Assembly: GCA_033439295.1 (NCBI GenBank)
Contig: JAVTLE010000007.1
Coordinates: forward strand, 2,187,300-2,251,299
Direction: 5' to 3'
From: Deuterostichococcus epilithicus
Taxonomy: Eukaryota > Chlorophyta > Trebouxiophyceae > Prasiolales > Stichococcaceae
DNA: 64,000 nt
Every line of letters starts with the position of its first letter. The stretch's first letter is position 1. A program made the translations under genes and the position numbers. Positions 35,532 through 47,619 of the stretch are shown piece by piece. The notes below the pieces were generated by a model. The model was not told where the DNA came from. It searched no databases and saw only the letters and a list, made by a program, of their open reading frames with translations.

Positions 35532-36794
35532 TCAGGTGCCCCCAGCCGGCCGTCGCATCACGACCAGCTTGGCCTTCGCCACGATGCGCGCAACGGCGGT
35601 GCCCGCCCAATACTCAAACAGCAGCGACCTGCACAATGCACGGGGAGCCCTTCAGCAGGCGTCAGACACCTCCCGTCAGACACTTCCCAGGCCTGCCAGA
35701 GCTGCACCGACAATGCTGCCACCGATGTCCTAACACCAGCACACATGCTCACAGTCGGCAGCCTCGCGCACTTGGTTGTCCAGAGGGGCATGTGGCCTGC
35801 ACCAGGCGGAGACTCGCACCTGGGGATGTCGGAAGGATCCAGGGTCCGGAAGCCCTGCGGGCTGTAGAAACTCGTTGTGGTGTCCAGCGTCGTCAGGAAG
35901 ATGTCCGCGTTCCCGGCGCGGCGCACGAGCTCCGCCAGCAGCCGCCGCCCGATGCCGCCGCCCCTGCGCATGTGCCAGACGGGGCACGCAGTGGATGAGT
36001 GCCCCGCGCCGGCAGCTGGCCCGGCCAATGCCGCCGCCCCTGCACAAACACCGGGACCGCACGTCCGCCGCCAAGTGCGCAGTCCTTTGTGCCATGGCGC
36101 GGCAGTGAACCTGCTGCCCGCTGGACTCCCGCAATCGGTTCCCTTCTCGCACTGCCGCCGCCGCCGCCGCCGCCATTGTTGCTGCTGCGCCGCTGCCGCC
36201 GCCGCTGCCAACCTGCTGCCACGTCTGGTACGTCTATGTCTCTAGAAGGTTCTACTAGCCTGTGATCAGCGTCCACGATGAGCGACCGCAGTTCCAACCA
36301 CGGCGGGCCGCCCCGCGGCGCGCCGGCCAGCGGCGCCAGCTGCCCAAAGCCCTGCACCACGCCGTCCGACTGCCGCGCCGCCACCACAAAGCGCTCCGCC
36401 TTCAGGCTCAGAGGGTTCATGCTGCATAGGAACGTAATGTGTGCAGGAGCATACGAATGGCTAGTTGCGGGATGCATCGGCCTGGTGCAACCCCGAGCAT
36501 ATGCAAGCCTTAGGGTGGCCCAGGCTGTGGCATTTTCCTCACTGCAATCTGTTATACAGACGCAAGTGCGCACGCTTCTCGCAGCACGGCCTTCGAGATG
36601 GCAGGCAGGTCTGCGTCGGTGGCTCGGCGAAACTCCAGGCCCGCAGTCTCGGAGCCAGCGGCAATTACGAGCAAGCTGTGCTCTGCTGAGAAGCGCGCCC
36701 TTGATGACCTTCTGATTGCATGGAATGTCTGCGGTGTCGCACGCCGCGTCCTGCACTCATGCGGAGCATTCCATGCTTCATAATGGTAGATCAC
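35532..36794 (-). CDS. GNAT family N-acetyltransferase
   Basis: Four exons: 36794-36574, 36421-36260, 35963-35820, 35628-35532, giving 207 residues. The GNAT order is visible: LEFRRATDADLPAISKAVL (strand 1 and helix 1), then SLKAERFVVAARQSDGVVQG, then PWLELRSLIVDADHRGGGIG (the acetyl-CoA-binding motif A, R-x-G-G-I-G-R), then FLTTLDTTTSFYSPQGFR, the usual motif B ending. The C-terminus is VAKAKLVVMRRPAGGT. The substrate cannot be told from sequence. The start at 36794 is provisional, since the first exon begins with no clear upstream landmark and an upstream exon may exist. The second intron begins with GC rather than GT, exactly inside motif A. Confidence 0.85.
35964..36259 (-). other. Candidate GC-AG intron inside the GNAT acetyl-CoA motif
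   Basis: The exon ends GATCACAG and is followed by GCTAGT; the acceptor is CATGCGCAG. Splicing restores VDADHR-GGGIGRR, the expected motif A. The nearest GT lies in a different phase and would break the frame. Confidence 0.65.
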
Positions 36795-37622
36795 GTGAGG
36801 AGCGAACCTGGATATTCAAGTCTTTTCCAGCGTCTCAGTCTACCTCAAGCCTTCATTGCTCACCTCTCGGTGAGTCGGGGAGCAGAAGCACCTGCCGCTG
36901 ACCTGGACGTCGCAGGGGTGGGCATGCCGACAAGGTGCGCTTGAACCGCAATTCCAGCACTAGAAACCATAATGGATTGCTTTCAAACAACAGCCCTCAA
37001 GGACCTTGCTGCCTGCGAACTGCCGATGCACTCAAGCACGCACCGACCTATGGCAGAAACCGACTCGGAAACACTCTTGTCAGCTGTGCATGATATGCTG
37101 CCAGGCTAGAACAGGATCCAAGACCCTTATCGCTCAGCGATTTGTCAGTAGCTCAGACTGCGACGAGAAGTTTGCTCGAAAGGGCAGCCCAACAATCGTC
37201 TCGGCCACCCGTGCGCACACTTGTACAGAAGAGTTCCGGAAGCTAGCATCGCAACATGCTGACGGGGTCAAGTGAGCCGGCCAGCCAGTGTGCATCGATA
37301 TTTGGAGCAGATCTTCACTGTCGTGCAAGCAGGGACTACCACCACACTTTCGAAATATTCCCCAACTGATTTCAAGAACGGAGTGGCTCAGCCCGCGTGT
37401 GCTCATCATATGCTGCACGTTGTCCGCAAGTGTCTGGGAATTCGCAGCGCGCTTGCTCTTCAGCCCATCGCGTGGTGGGCCACACGCTGCCACTCTTTGG
37501 ACCTGCGTGATCACTTGAACAACGCATAGCACCAACACAGTGGCAGCGGCGATCGCCGGTCGCTGATCAGCGGTCGATCACACTGTGGTACAACAGCTCT
37601 CAATCAGCAGGAGTCTGCAAGC
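36795..37622. promoter_or_regulatory. Divergent intergenic region between GNAT and the 320-residue protein
   Basis: The region separates two start codons facing away from each other and should hold both promoters. No specific regulatory motif or RNA gene is evident. Further 5' exons of the GNAT gene could lie here. Confidence 0.4.
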
Positions 37623-40185
37623 TTGCGAGCAGCGCTTGGAGCCAGCTGCAGGCGCACGGCGGTCTTTCCGGACTGCCCGCAATCATGCAGTGCTGCGGCA
37701 GCCAGATCGTGTTCCCGCCCCTCGAGAGCCCGGGTTTCCACTGTGGTCACTGCCTCAGCCCCGGTGCGAGGCGATCCATCTGGCAGCTCTTCTACAGCGA
37801 ATCCTGCAAGCTGCACCGGTGTCGATCACCTGTTGTTCAACGTCTAGCATCAAGCTGCGGATATTGTTTGTCAATTCGGACCCGAGATCCATATCTCGGG
37901 ATGCTCGATCTCTGATCAGGAAGGGTCCAAGCCCATTCTGCATGTGTGAGCTTAACGCCTGGCGCCTGAGTATTGTCAAATTTAACGTGCAGTCTGGGCC
38001 TGTTCGTGCGAGGGGCTCGGCCATGGTAAAGACTACGTCATTGTGGGGTGCGCCTGCTGCACCATCGTGCGAATTATCAATTCAGATGCCGCTGGTCCTG
38101 CGCGCCCCCACGGGTGCCCTGGTGTCGGATGGGCGCCGTGCGATGTCAACGTGTGCATGCACGGTCAAACTGGCCAGCCTACGACTGTCAGGCTGCACAA
38201 GGCTTCAGAGCGCTCAGGGCGTCCGCTGCCGCAGGAGCCCTGTGGCAACCCCTGGGTCTCCTCCCCCACCCGCAGGCTGCCGCCGCTGCCGAGCCAGCCA
38301 ACCGCCGTGGAGCGCCTCGTGCGCTGGGCGTCCATCACGACCTTGCACCCGGGCACCGGCCACTTCGATGCGCGCCGCTTTGTGCGCGACATGGTGGACC
38401 GCAACATGCTGTTCACCCTCAGCCTGGTGGGTGATGCAAAGCTGGGTTACGGACCCATCTGCTGTGCCGCTTGACACGGTGCAGGCGGAAAGAAGGGGGA
38501 AGGGCAGGGAAGGGAGCCAGTATCATACACTCAGACTGCTGCGCAAAATTTCATATGCCGCTTTGGCCCTGATGAGCGGCGTCGCGGCTGCAGCACGTGC
38601 AGCGCTGTGTTCATGGAGACCAAGCCAGGCCTGTCATAGTTCCACACCATCGATTGAATCCACGAAATGCCATCTTTAAAACCCGCAGGAGCGCAGCCGG
38701 CTGTCGCACATGGCGGAGGACCACGCCCGGAAGCTCAGCGAGCCAGCAGAGGCGGTGCGGCTGCCGGCGCTGTTTGCCGCCGGCCGCCTGGACGGCACGC
38801 CCGCAGCCCAGCTGGCAGCGCTGCAGGTGCGCGATCTGCGCAGCCCTTTGCGCCTGCGGCTCGGTCGCTCAACCGCTCGATCAATCGATGCGGCGGAGAC
38901 TTTGTGCAGGCGCTAGACGCTGCTGTGCGCACTGCTCTGCCAGCGTGCCCTGCTGCTGCCCAACTGGCTGCGCCGGAGCTGTGCGCACCGAGTCTCGGTC
39001 TGGTCAGCCTGGACACAGCCGACCAGTTGCGAGCTGCCTGCGTGTTCCGCGGTGCAGGCGATGTGTGAGGGCGCCATGGAGAAGCTGCTGATGTGCCACT
39101 GGGCGGGAATGAGCCCCCTCGAGGTAGCGCTGTGCCAGAACGCCTTCCAAACGTCGGACCCGTCCAGGTGGGACTGTTGCGCCGGTCGCCTGCGGCGCTG
39201 CGCCGCGCTGCGCATTGGAGTGCCGCATGAGAGTGCCGCCCGCTGTGGCCAGCCTGCTGGCTGCTCCATCAATCCCCATGCACAGGCACACAGCGCAGCG
39301 TGATCGCGCCTGAGAGCGACTCCCATTCTCTGCGCAATGTTGCTCGCAGGTACCCGCTGGGCGACCCGGGGCTGCAGCTGGTGTACGACGTCATCGGCGT
39401 GCTGACCACGGTGCACCGCTGGGCGTTCTCCACACGCGGGTGGCACCTGCGTCTTGAGGCGCCCAGCCAGTCGGGTGAGTGTGGGATTTGAGGCGCTGAA
39501 ACCCCCGCGCTGCCTGACGACTCGGGCTGTTGAGCGCAGCCTCGCAGCCCGCTTCAGGGAGGGCTCCTCCTTCGGAAACGCCTGCGCCTTGCAGTCTTCA
39601 TGGAGTGTTCAAGCAGACGGAGCCCAAGCGGCCGGCGCGGCCGAATGCAAGCGGCGCACTTGTGCCGCACCATGCTGGGAGCATGTCGCCTGACGCGCCT
39701 CAGGCGCCCCCGCAGGGCCGACAGGGCTGGGCGGCAGCGGCTGCTCCACCCCGCACGGCTGGGGCGCGGACAGCCCGCCGCGCTTCGTGCCCAGCCACTC
39801 CTCCGGCGACCTGAAGCACGCTGTGTCCCAGGTGCGGCGGCTTCCTGATGCCCCCTGATTGACGCTGCACAGACCCTGGCTTTGCCTCTTGGCTGCCGCG
39901 CCTTGCTGCCGCGCTGTCTCTGACGCCCAGTCACCGGCTGCCGCCTGCCTGCTGCAGAAGCAGCGGGCGCCTGCGACGAGGCCATCAGCAGCATGTGCAT
40001 TTGAGCATGGAAACCCTCAGCGCAGCATCCTTGCTGTCACAGGCCTCTGTGACTGTCTCCTAGCGTCAGTGCCGTGTGTGTACCCCACCACCTGCGATCC
40101 GTCTGAGCCTCGCTCGCCGCTCCGCACGCAGGACATGAGCTCGCAGCATCTGCGGGAGGAGTCGATGCCCTCCACCCCCATGTGA
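37623..40185 (+). CDS. Unrecognised 320-residue protein, probably plastid-targeted
   Basis: Seven exons: 37623-37818, 38218-38430, 38690-38826, 39058-39167, 39350-39474, 39704-39831, 40132-40185, all phases consistent. The first exon is rich in Ala, Ser, Arg and Cys with almost no acidic residues and reaches RVSTVVTASAP, like a chloroplast transit peptide. The mature part is ordered: AVERLVRWASITTLHPGTGH, FVRDMVDRNMLFTLSLVG, MEKLLMCHWAGMSPLEVALC, and LGDPGLQLVYDVIGVLTTVH. It ends in a Gly/Ser/Pro-rich tail. I do not recognise a family. The first intron (about 400 bases) and the start are less certain than the rest. Confidence 0.65.
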
Positions 40186-41095
40186 GCAGCGTTGGGAGTA
40201 GCGCTTTGGCGTGGATGCGACTTCGCCTTGTGAGAATCTCTTCATCTCTTCCTGGGGTGGCGGCTGCTGGCGGCTGCACGCCTGTCCTAAGGGCGGCGGA
40301 CGCCAGCAGCCAACCAGCCTCTTCGCGAAGTGGTTGATGGACTTTTGATTCTCTGATCCTCTGATCCTTTCATGCTTAGCCAGCAGCTGTGGTTTCGCAC
40401 GTGGTTTCACACGTCGTTTCTAGAGGGCGCTGCGGCAGGGGCACCGGGGTAGCATAGCTGATCGTTTCTCGTTTCGTTACGGACGGTACCCTTCAACGAG
40501 CTTCGTTTCCGGCCATCTGGTTCCGAGGCCTGCGCTGCAGCAAGCGCGTCAAGCTTGAAGCGCTTGCTGCCGCCGCCGCCGCTGCGCTGTATGGCTGGAC
40601 GCACAAGCCGCATTTGGGTAGCCTCACACCTTCGTCCTTAGGCATTCTGTAGGCAATACCAATTGCGTTGCCAGATCCTGTAAGCACCGATGACCGACCA
40701 ACTGCTCGGTCTCCAGCTTGTGCAGAGAGCTTGTCTGGAGCTGCCTGTCTGGAGTTTCGAATTGACCAAGGGGCTTCGAAATCGTACAAGGGACGGGGTT
40801 CAGACGCGTTGGTGACTGTCGGTTCCCTTGCGACCGCGTCAGTGACACATTTGCGTGCGTTTAGGAGGTACAATAAGCAGACGTATCAGTGGCAGGCTAT
40901 CTAGCAGTGTTCGGCAGGCCCTGGCCAAGTTGAGGCCGTCACACAGCTCAACTTCCGGAACATTTTGGCACGCCAATTTCCCCCTCGGCGGCAGTAGATT
41001 GCTTGCAAGCGATTACATGGATGCCCATTGATCTGACATCATCTGCGCTCGCGTGTGATCAGGCGTCGGTTCACATTTCAGTGGTCAGCGGAATC
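40186..41095. other. Intergenic region with a TGTAA signal
   Basis: The region lies between two plus-strand genes. A TGTAA is found at 40679-40683, about 500 bases after the upstream stop, and may be its polyadenylation signal. No exon is supported. Confidence 0.4.
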
Positions 41096-41551
41096 ATGCA
41101 AGAGCTGCCAGCTTCGGTCGTCAGCCTGCTTCGGCAGAGCCTCGCCGCTCGCGGGTGCACCGGCTTCATGCAGTCCAGCCTATCGATACTGCGCTGCGCG
41201 GAGGCCGGCTGTCTTTCTGCGCCTTCGATGGAACACATGGTGCACCCGGCCACTTCCGCCATCAGGCCTTCATCGTTCCAGCACCCCCAGATGATGGCCG
41301 CCAGTGCCTACGGCTCTGGCGCAGTCCCTTTCGCCTGTTCATTGCACTCGGTGCCAGCGGCAGCTGGCATGCACTCCATGGCCGCAAACTGTGCGCCATG
41401 GTCTAGCGGATCCGGCGCGATGGCGGCGGCGGCGGCAGCAGCGGGCGCAGGTTTCATTCCATCTCGCCAGTATGCCACGGGTGGGACACCGGCTGCCAGA
41501 CAAGCCGCGGCAAAGCAGCAAAAGGCGCCCCCACAGCAGCAGGAGGCGTCC

Positions 41552-41582
<31 letters not shown>

Positions 41583-43116
41583 AGGGTGCCTCTCCAGCCC
41601 ACTCTGTATGGTCGACAGGCACTTGTGGATGGTTTTTGTCTTGAAATAGTGCTGTCCTCCAGAACACCAGACATCGCCATTGCTGCGGGCCAGGACATGT
41701 TGACTGTCTGCTTGCTGCATTCTGCGCAGTGGCTGCCTGGCAGTGATCGAACTTGAGCGTGCATCCTTCTCCAGGCATCAGCGAGGTGACGGCTGTTAAG
41801 GTGGTCAAGTACCTCGTCATCGGCATGATCATTGTGCTGACCGTGCGCGTTATGCCCTACATGGGTGCGCCGCCCATTTGGCCGCATGCCCAGCAGCACT
41901 GCCCAATGTCGTCTGTTCCCGCCTGGGCCGAGGTTCCAGCCGTTCCCCGAAGATACGGGGCCAATCTGGATGATGCACAAGCCGTATTGCACTGACGAAG
42001 CACACGTCTTTCCAGGGCATGGCCATGGACAGCTGCCACACATGTGATTGGGGCGCCATGGTTGCAGAGCCATGCCGAAAGATACAAGAGTGCAACACAT
42101 ACTTCCCTGTGCACCTGGTTCTGTCCCCGACTTCCGCATCTAACCTTTCCTGTCTTGATCAGCCTCCCGCAGAGTGCTGAACCCTCCACTGCTAAACCCT
42201 CCTGCTTCCCGCGTGCAGGCCTGGGCACCGTGGAGTCTGCGCTGCAGCTGCTGAGCGCGGAGTCGCCGTTCCTGCAGAAGGCGGGTGCGCAGCGGCTGTC
42301 GTCCATTGCGGCCCTGTCGGATGCTGGGGCAGTCGCAGCCATCGAGGGCGAGGCCATCCCCAAGCTGCTGGACGTGCTCAAAAAGACGCGCGATCAAGGT
42401 CAGCACAACCCTGATGGAACCTGTCGCCACGTTGTGCTGGGACTTGGCGCTGCAGCCTGACGGCCCAGTCTCTACATGTCTGTACGCTGCAAGTCCAGCG
42501 GCTGAAGCGCAGTTGAACAGCAACGAGCGTTCCAGCTGTCCACAGCATGGCTGACACCTCTGACGGGCGCGCTGCCATGCCCCTGCATTGCGGCAGTGTT
42601 GGGACTGCTGAAACCCGCGCCAGTGCTGTGCCCTGATCAGGTTGTCACAGCACTCGCTGCATGTTTGCCCACATCGCCTGCACCTCTGGCGCAGGTACGA
42701 AGCGGGAGGTGGTCTCCGCGCTGCTGCGGTTGGCAAAGGTGCCGCCAGGCGAGCTGGCCCTGCTGCTATCAGAGGCCCCCCTCGTCCTGATGCTGGTGCG
42801 CCGCACACGCACCCCAGGCACTGTGCAAGCGAGCGGGCACATAGCGAGCATCTAACTCTGAGCTTGCAACGCTGTGTTGCAACGGTACGGCACGCCGCGC
42901 GGCACTGAACAGCCTTTGCATGTCTCGATGTAACGGCGAGTGTGTGGGCGCGACGCAATCAGGTCAGTGGAAAAACACAACCACATGTCGTATTGGTTTT
43001 GTCACGTGCGATGCGACAAACAGGTCATGGACAATGGCGACGTGGACGACGAGACGTCTTCCGGAATGCACGAGTTGCTGGAGCAACTGGAGGATGCTGC
43101 ACAGCGGCGCGGGTGA
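41096..43116 (+). CDS. Mitochondrial-type membrane protein with armadillo-like segment
   Basis: Five exons: 41096-41585, 41775-41864, 42219-42398, 42695-42795, 43024-43116, giving 317 residues. The first 130 residues look like a long presequence that ends near FIPSRQYATGG, a common mitochondrial cleavage context. An Ala/Gln-rich stretch with a polyglutamine run follows at about 150-162. A single membrane helix lies at about 175-192 (VKYLVIGMIIVLTVRVM). After it comes VESALQLLSAESPFLQKAGA, then GEAIPKLLDVLKKT and VVSALLRLAKVPPGELALLL, which read like armadillo/HEAT helices. The C-terminus is acidic (NGDVDDETSSGMHELLEQLE). It may be a membrane-anchored scaffold; the family is not identified. 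Confidence 0.75.
41551..41584 (+). repeat. Coding CAG/CAA run (polyglutamine)
   Basis: Consecutive CAG with two CAA triplets lies at the 3' end of the first exon of the armadillo-like protein gene and encodes about eleven glutamines just before the membrane helix. Confidence 0.85.
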
Positions 43117-44822
43117 CCGCCGCACAGAGGGCATAGAGAGGAGCTTGCGGAGGAAAACAGCTGCGGAGTCAGTTCGGTTTCGATGGCGGTGTGAAGACGG
43201 ATGTCCTGCAAGTGCATGCCTGAAAGAAAGTGTTTCCCCCGAATTGTAGCTGCTGGCGAGCCGGGGAAACACGTCAGAGCTGGTGACGATTGAGCACGTG
43301 TTGTGGCGAGCCACTGCAGAGGACCTCTTGCAGGTGGCGTTGACACGCTGTCTTTGGCTGAATTGGGTGATCGTATTGCTGGGTAACACAGCGCAAGACA
43401 AAGAATGGCCACGCAGGCCTGTTCATCAAATATTGCCACGTCAAAAGATATGCAAGTGTGACGTGGACCTTCGATGCTGATTGCAACCAAATTTCTGCAT
43501 TGTGAGATCACCTTTGCGAGCGAGTGCGCGGTCTGCAAGTTCTCGCGGCTCAACTACTCGGCAAGTCCCTTGTCCACTATCGGAGCTTGCCGCCAAGCGC
43601 TGGCAGAGCTTGTCGAAGTACTATCCAAGAAAGTGGGGCACGGGACAAATTCAGCGCTTCTCCTCGTGCCGCGCTGTCGCTCATCCTACGGCTGCTGCGG
43701 CTGGTGATCTCCTGGGCAGCGGGCAGACTAGCCGGGGCTGGAGCTGGCGTTGCAGGCGGGGGACGGGGGCCTTCCGTGAACGCAGGCCTGCCACGACAGC
43801 GGTGTGCACTTTACGCACGAGGCGGTGGAGCAGCCTGGCGGCGCAAGGCGGAGGCAGGCTGGATCTCGGCTTCGATGTTTCTGCGGCCTGAACAGGCAAG
43901 TCCACACCGTCGCTCGACCGGCCGTCAGCCTCTATCTGCCGTGCCGCTCGCGGCCGGTCACAGACGGTCTACGGGCTCGTGAGCTCTGCGATGTGCCAGA
44001 ATCTACATTGCTCATGGTGATCAGGGCTTGACTTGGCCTGCGGTCAGGCGACCCGCGGCGAGGTAGGGCCTCAGTCTGAGTAATTGCCAAACCTACTACC
44101 TCTCGAGAACAGCTCCGAGCGCAGGCCCGGCAAGCATGTCCGGCCGGACCTGATGCAGTGATGGCATGGTGCAAATCATGCTGTTCAGGACCCCGTCTAG
44201 CTGCATAGCAGTATCCCGGGCGCTCCGGTCGTCGCATACTTGATTTTTTTCGGACACGCAAAGGTCATACGTGGCCTGCTGACTGCGGCACCGATGCTGC
44301 GGCGACAGCCCCAGCCGCGACAATGCCTTTGAAGATGCCAGCTGCTAATTTTGGCAACGTTTCTGGCAGCGTTCCCGTGTTGCGATGGCGCCCCGGGCAT
44401 TAGTGCCGACATGCCGTCACCTTCGGCAGATATTGTTGCAACCTCAGGCCACAACGCGCTGCTCATCGCTCGTACTATCGTTCGGTCACAAATTTGGAAC
44501 GCAGCGCCTCAAACTTTATTTTCGAGCCTGATCCAGCGGCCCTCGCCGTCGGGTTTGGCTCTCAATTTGGCTCTCAATTTCATGCTCCCCCAACAGCTGG
44601 TTGAACTTACCGTCTACGTTCCTTCTGCAGGCCAAGCAAACCTCTGGACTACCGCACTCAGCTGGTTGCGACAGCAGTGAGTGCAGCGTGTGCCACTGGG
44701 AGCACATTGCCTGCGCGGGCCGACACAGCGCCAAGTCGGACGCAGCTTCGGCAGCGGTCACGCCGGTAGCGATACCCTCAAGGGACAGCAGCCTGCAGTC
44801 CAACTACACGCGCGGCGACGAC
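43117..44822. other. Region without a supported gene
   Basis: Open frames of up to about 150 codons occur at 43481-43982 and 44351-44680 on the plus strand, but they overlap in several frames and show no recognisable motif. Part of 44630-44822 is open in frame with the WD40 gene behind a CTTCTGCAG acceptor and could be an additional 5' exon of it. Confidence 0.4.
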
Positions 44823-47619
44823 ATGGGCAACAGCACCCGCGAACGGACCATGGCGCAGCACGAAGCAGACAGCTGCACCAGCCTGGCAGCCGCAGCAGAG
44901 GCCTGCCCCCGCCTTGCAAAGCGACAACGGCTGGCCCACCGGCACAGCGGCGGCAGCAGCGGTGACGTGGCAGCAGCGCGGTGCGGCGAGCTGGACCTGG
45001 CCGAGTTCGCCTTTACCCAGGGCTCCCACGGCTCTCGAAGCTGCTCGCCGCCCGAGGACGACGCAATGGTGCCTTCAGCCTCGCGCCTCGCACGCGCTGA
45101 GGGCTCCCACAGCCAGCTGGCCACCCTGGACTGCTGCTGGGTGCCCTCAGAGCAGACGCTGCTCGCCCGGCGGGACAGTGGCGGACTTGCAGTGGCAGGC
45201 GATGGCGTGTCAGCCCACATCCTGCCGCAGATTGCCATGGCGCTGCTGTCAGACGAGGCGTCTGTGCCGCTGAAGCGGCAAAAGCCTCAGCCGGTCCAGT
45301 CGAACGTCTCAGACGCAGCATACTTGGAAGCCCTAGATAGCAGCAGCCGTGCTGGCGACAACCAAGGCGGCGCTCCCCGGCAACAACAGCAGCCGAGGCT
45401 CACAGAAGTGCGATCTTGGCTGCGCAGCTGTGTTGCAGCGGAAACGTCCGTGTGGACGAGAGCGCATGTTACCCTGTGCTCTCTGTGCCACCCACCAACC
45501 GCACTGGCGCCCTTTCCTTGTGCTGTTGCTACCCCCATGCGCCCTCCGGTGTGCACTCATCTCTTTGCTTCGGCTGTGGACTGCAGCACTCCGTCTGAGT
45601 CCCTGCCTATCCGCTGCACAGGTCGCAGCATTCCAGCGGCTGCAGCTGCCGCTGCACCGCCAGGAGCACGTCGACATCGTGTGCGGCGTCGACTTCAGCA
45701 CCGACGGCTGGCACCTCGCCACCGCCGGCATTCGCAAGCAGGTACCATATAGATTGTCTGTCGAGTGAATCCTTGGTGTCCTTTCATTGCAGTATTATTT
45801 GCTTGTTTTCTAGTGCCCTCCCATTGATGGGCTTGACCGTGTGTCTGATCGTCCTTGCACACGCAGCAGTTCATTCTCTCGACCAGCCCCCGACTCGCTC
45901 GACACTCTGCAGTATATGTCCGTTGTGGCTTTGAGAGTTCTGCTGGCGACCTCAATTTCATTGTAGTATTGTAATAACCTTGCACCTGCCACACAGATCC
46001 GGCTGTACAGCCTGGCCAACGCGCTCGGCAGCGATGCACCGGCAGCGCCGCTGTCGGCGCACCGTATGCCCGCAAAGCTCAGCAGCCTGGCCTGGTGTCC
46101 GGATGCGAATGGCGTTGTGACCGTGGGCGACTACGATGGCGAGGTCTCCCAGATCGACCTGACAACTGGCCACCACGTTGCTGACGCCGACGGCCACTGT
46201 GGGCGCAGGTGTGACTTCTGTCGAGTTGCAGCTGGCAGCTCACCATGGATCGAAACTGATCTAATGTCTCTCACGATGCACCGCACAAACATGCACCTGA
46301 CCTGTGCGGTGGCCTCGGAAAGCAACTAGTGGCCTCGCAGGCCTCACAAAGTACCTGCTGCATACATCCTGCACTGAGGAAAACGCCTCATGCAATCAAA
46401 ATCAAGATGCAGTCAGGCAGTCAACACTGTCACTGTCCTGTGGGCGTTTACTTCAGCGGCACGTGCAGCTCGTCTGCTCATGCAAGGCAGCTGCACGACA
46501 TGTGCTTGCCCCCATTCCTTACATACCTTGGCGCCCTGCTGCAGGATCTGGAGCGTCGCCCACTCGCACCTGCGGCCCCACCTCACCGCCACGGCGTCAG
46601 ACGACGGCACTGCTGCCGTGTGGGGCGGCGCAGGCCTGGCGGAGCGGGCAGTGCCAGCGCTGGCACCTGCCCCTGGGTGGTCCGTCTGCGGCGTGGACTT
46701 CTGCCGGGAGGACGAGAACGCGCTGGTGCTGGCCTGCTCCGATGGCCGCGCCTATGTCTACGACCTGCGCAACAGGTGGGACACCTCGGCAGAAAAGCTG
46801 TTGCCGTGCTACAGTCCCGTCCTCGATGCTTTTGCACCAGCCTGACGGTCGTTGGTACCATGTGGAGCCTCCGCATGTCTCCGAGTCTTTGGTCGGTGTT
46901 GAAGACCCGCCAGCCAACATAACAACCCTCTGCCTGGCCACAAATGCTCGTCACCAATGACAACTCCCTCAAATCTGCTGATGCTGCTGTGTCTTGCCTG
47001 CAGCACGGCGCCACGTCAGACGCTCGACTGGCACACCGGCGCAGTGTCCAGCGCCCGCTTTTGCGGTCGCAACGGTGTCGCCACTGCCGCAACTGACGGC
47101 ACCGTGGCCTGCTGGGACCTGGCCGNNGCCGGCGCCGGCACCCTGGCGACGCCGGCGCAGGTCATGCGCGGCCATGAGCACCGCCGCAACTTCGTGGGCC
47201 TGTCGGTGCTGCACCCCGGCGGCCTCGGCGGCCACATCCTGGCATGCGGCTCGGAGGATGCTGTCGTTTACACCTACCACACGGCGCAGGCGGCGCCATT
47301 TGCCACCTGGCCGCTGGTGCCGGCAGGCACCTCTGTCAGTGGGGCTGCCACCGACGCCCGCGCTTCTGGCAATGCCCCCTTCTCCGGCGGCAAAGACGAA
47401 GCAGTGGTGCCGCTACACGATCCGCAGCAACCGCCGCGGCCCGCACTGCAGCAGCAGAGCGGTCACGGGAGGGGCGTCGCTGGCAGTGATGGGCGGCGGC
47501 AGGAGTTCGTCAGCTCGGTGGCATGGGCGCCGCCGGGCGCTGCGGCGGCAGACACCCCGCTGCTGGCTGTTGCGGCCTCCAACAGCGAGCTGCGCGTGCT
47601 GTCGCTGCAGGCCTTCTGA
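44823..47619 (+). CDS. WD40 repeat protein of the RUP/COP1/SPA photomorphogenesis group
   Basis: Five exons: 44823-45407, 45622-45741, 45997-46208, 46545-46775, 47004-47619, giving 587 residues. The first 200 residues are low in complexity. The propeller follows: IVCGVDFSTDGWHLATAGI, KLSSLAWCPDANGVVTVGDY, then HCGRRIWSVAHS, DDGTAAVWG, ALVLACSDGRAYVYDLRN, DWHTGAVSSARFCG, DGTVACWDLA, EHRRNFVGLSV, ILACGSEDAVVYTYH and FVSSVAWAPP. PAKLSSL with GDYDG, GRRxWSV and NFVGLSV are shared with plant RUP1/RUP2 and COP1/SPA propellers, which bind the UV-B receptor UVR8 and light-signalling partners. No RING finger, coiled coil or kinase is seen in the model, which favours RUP. The start is provisional because an open stretch precedes it. 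Two N bases lie at 47126-47127. Confidence 0.85.

Noticed and set aside
43481-43982. Overlapping plus-strand frames of 136 and 152 codons
   Set aside because: Two frames are open over the same bases and neither has a recognisable domain or clear splice partners. They are GC-rich chance frames.
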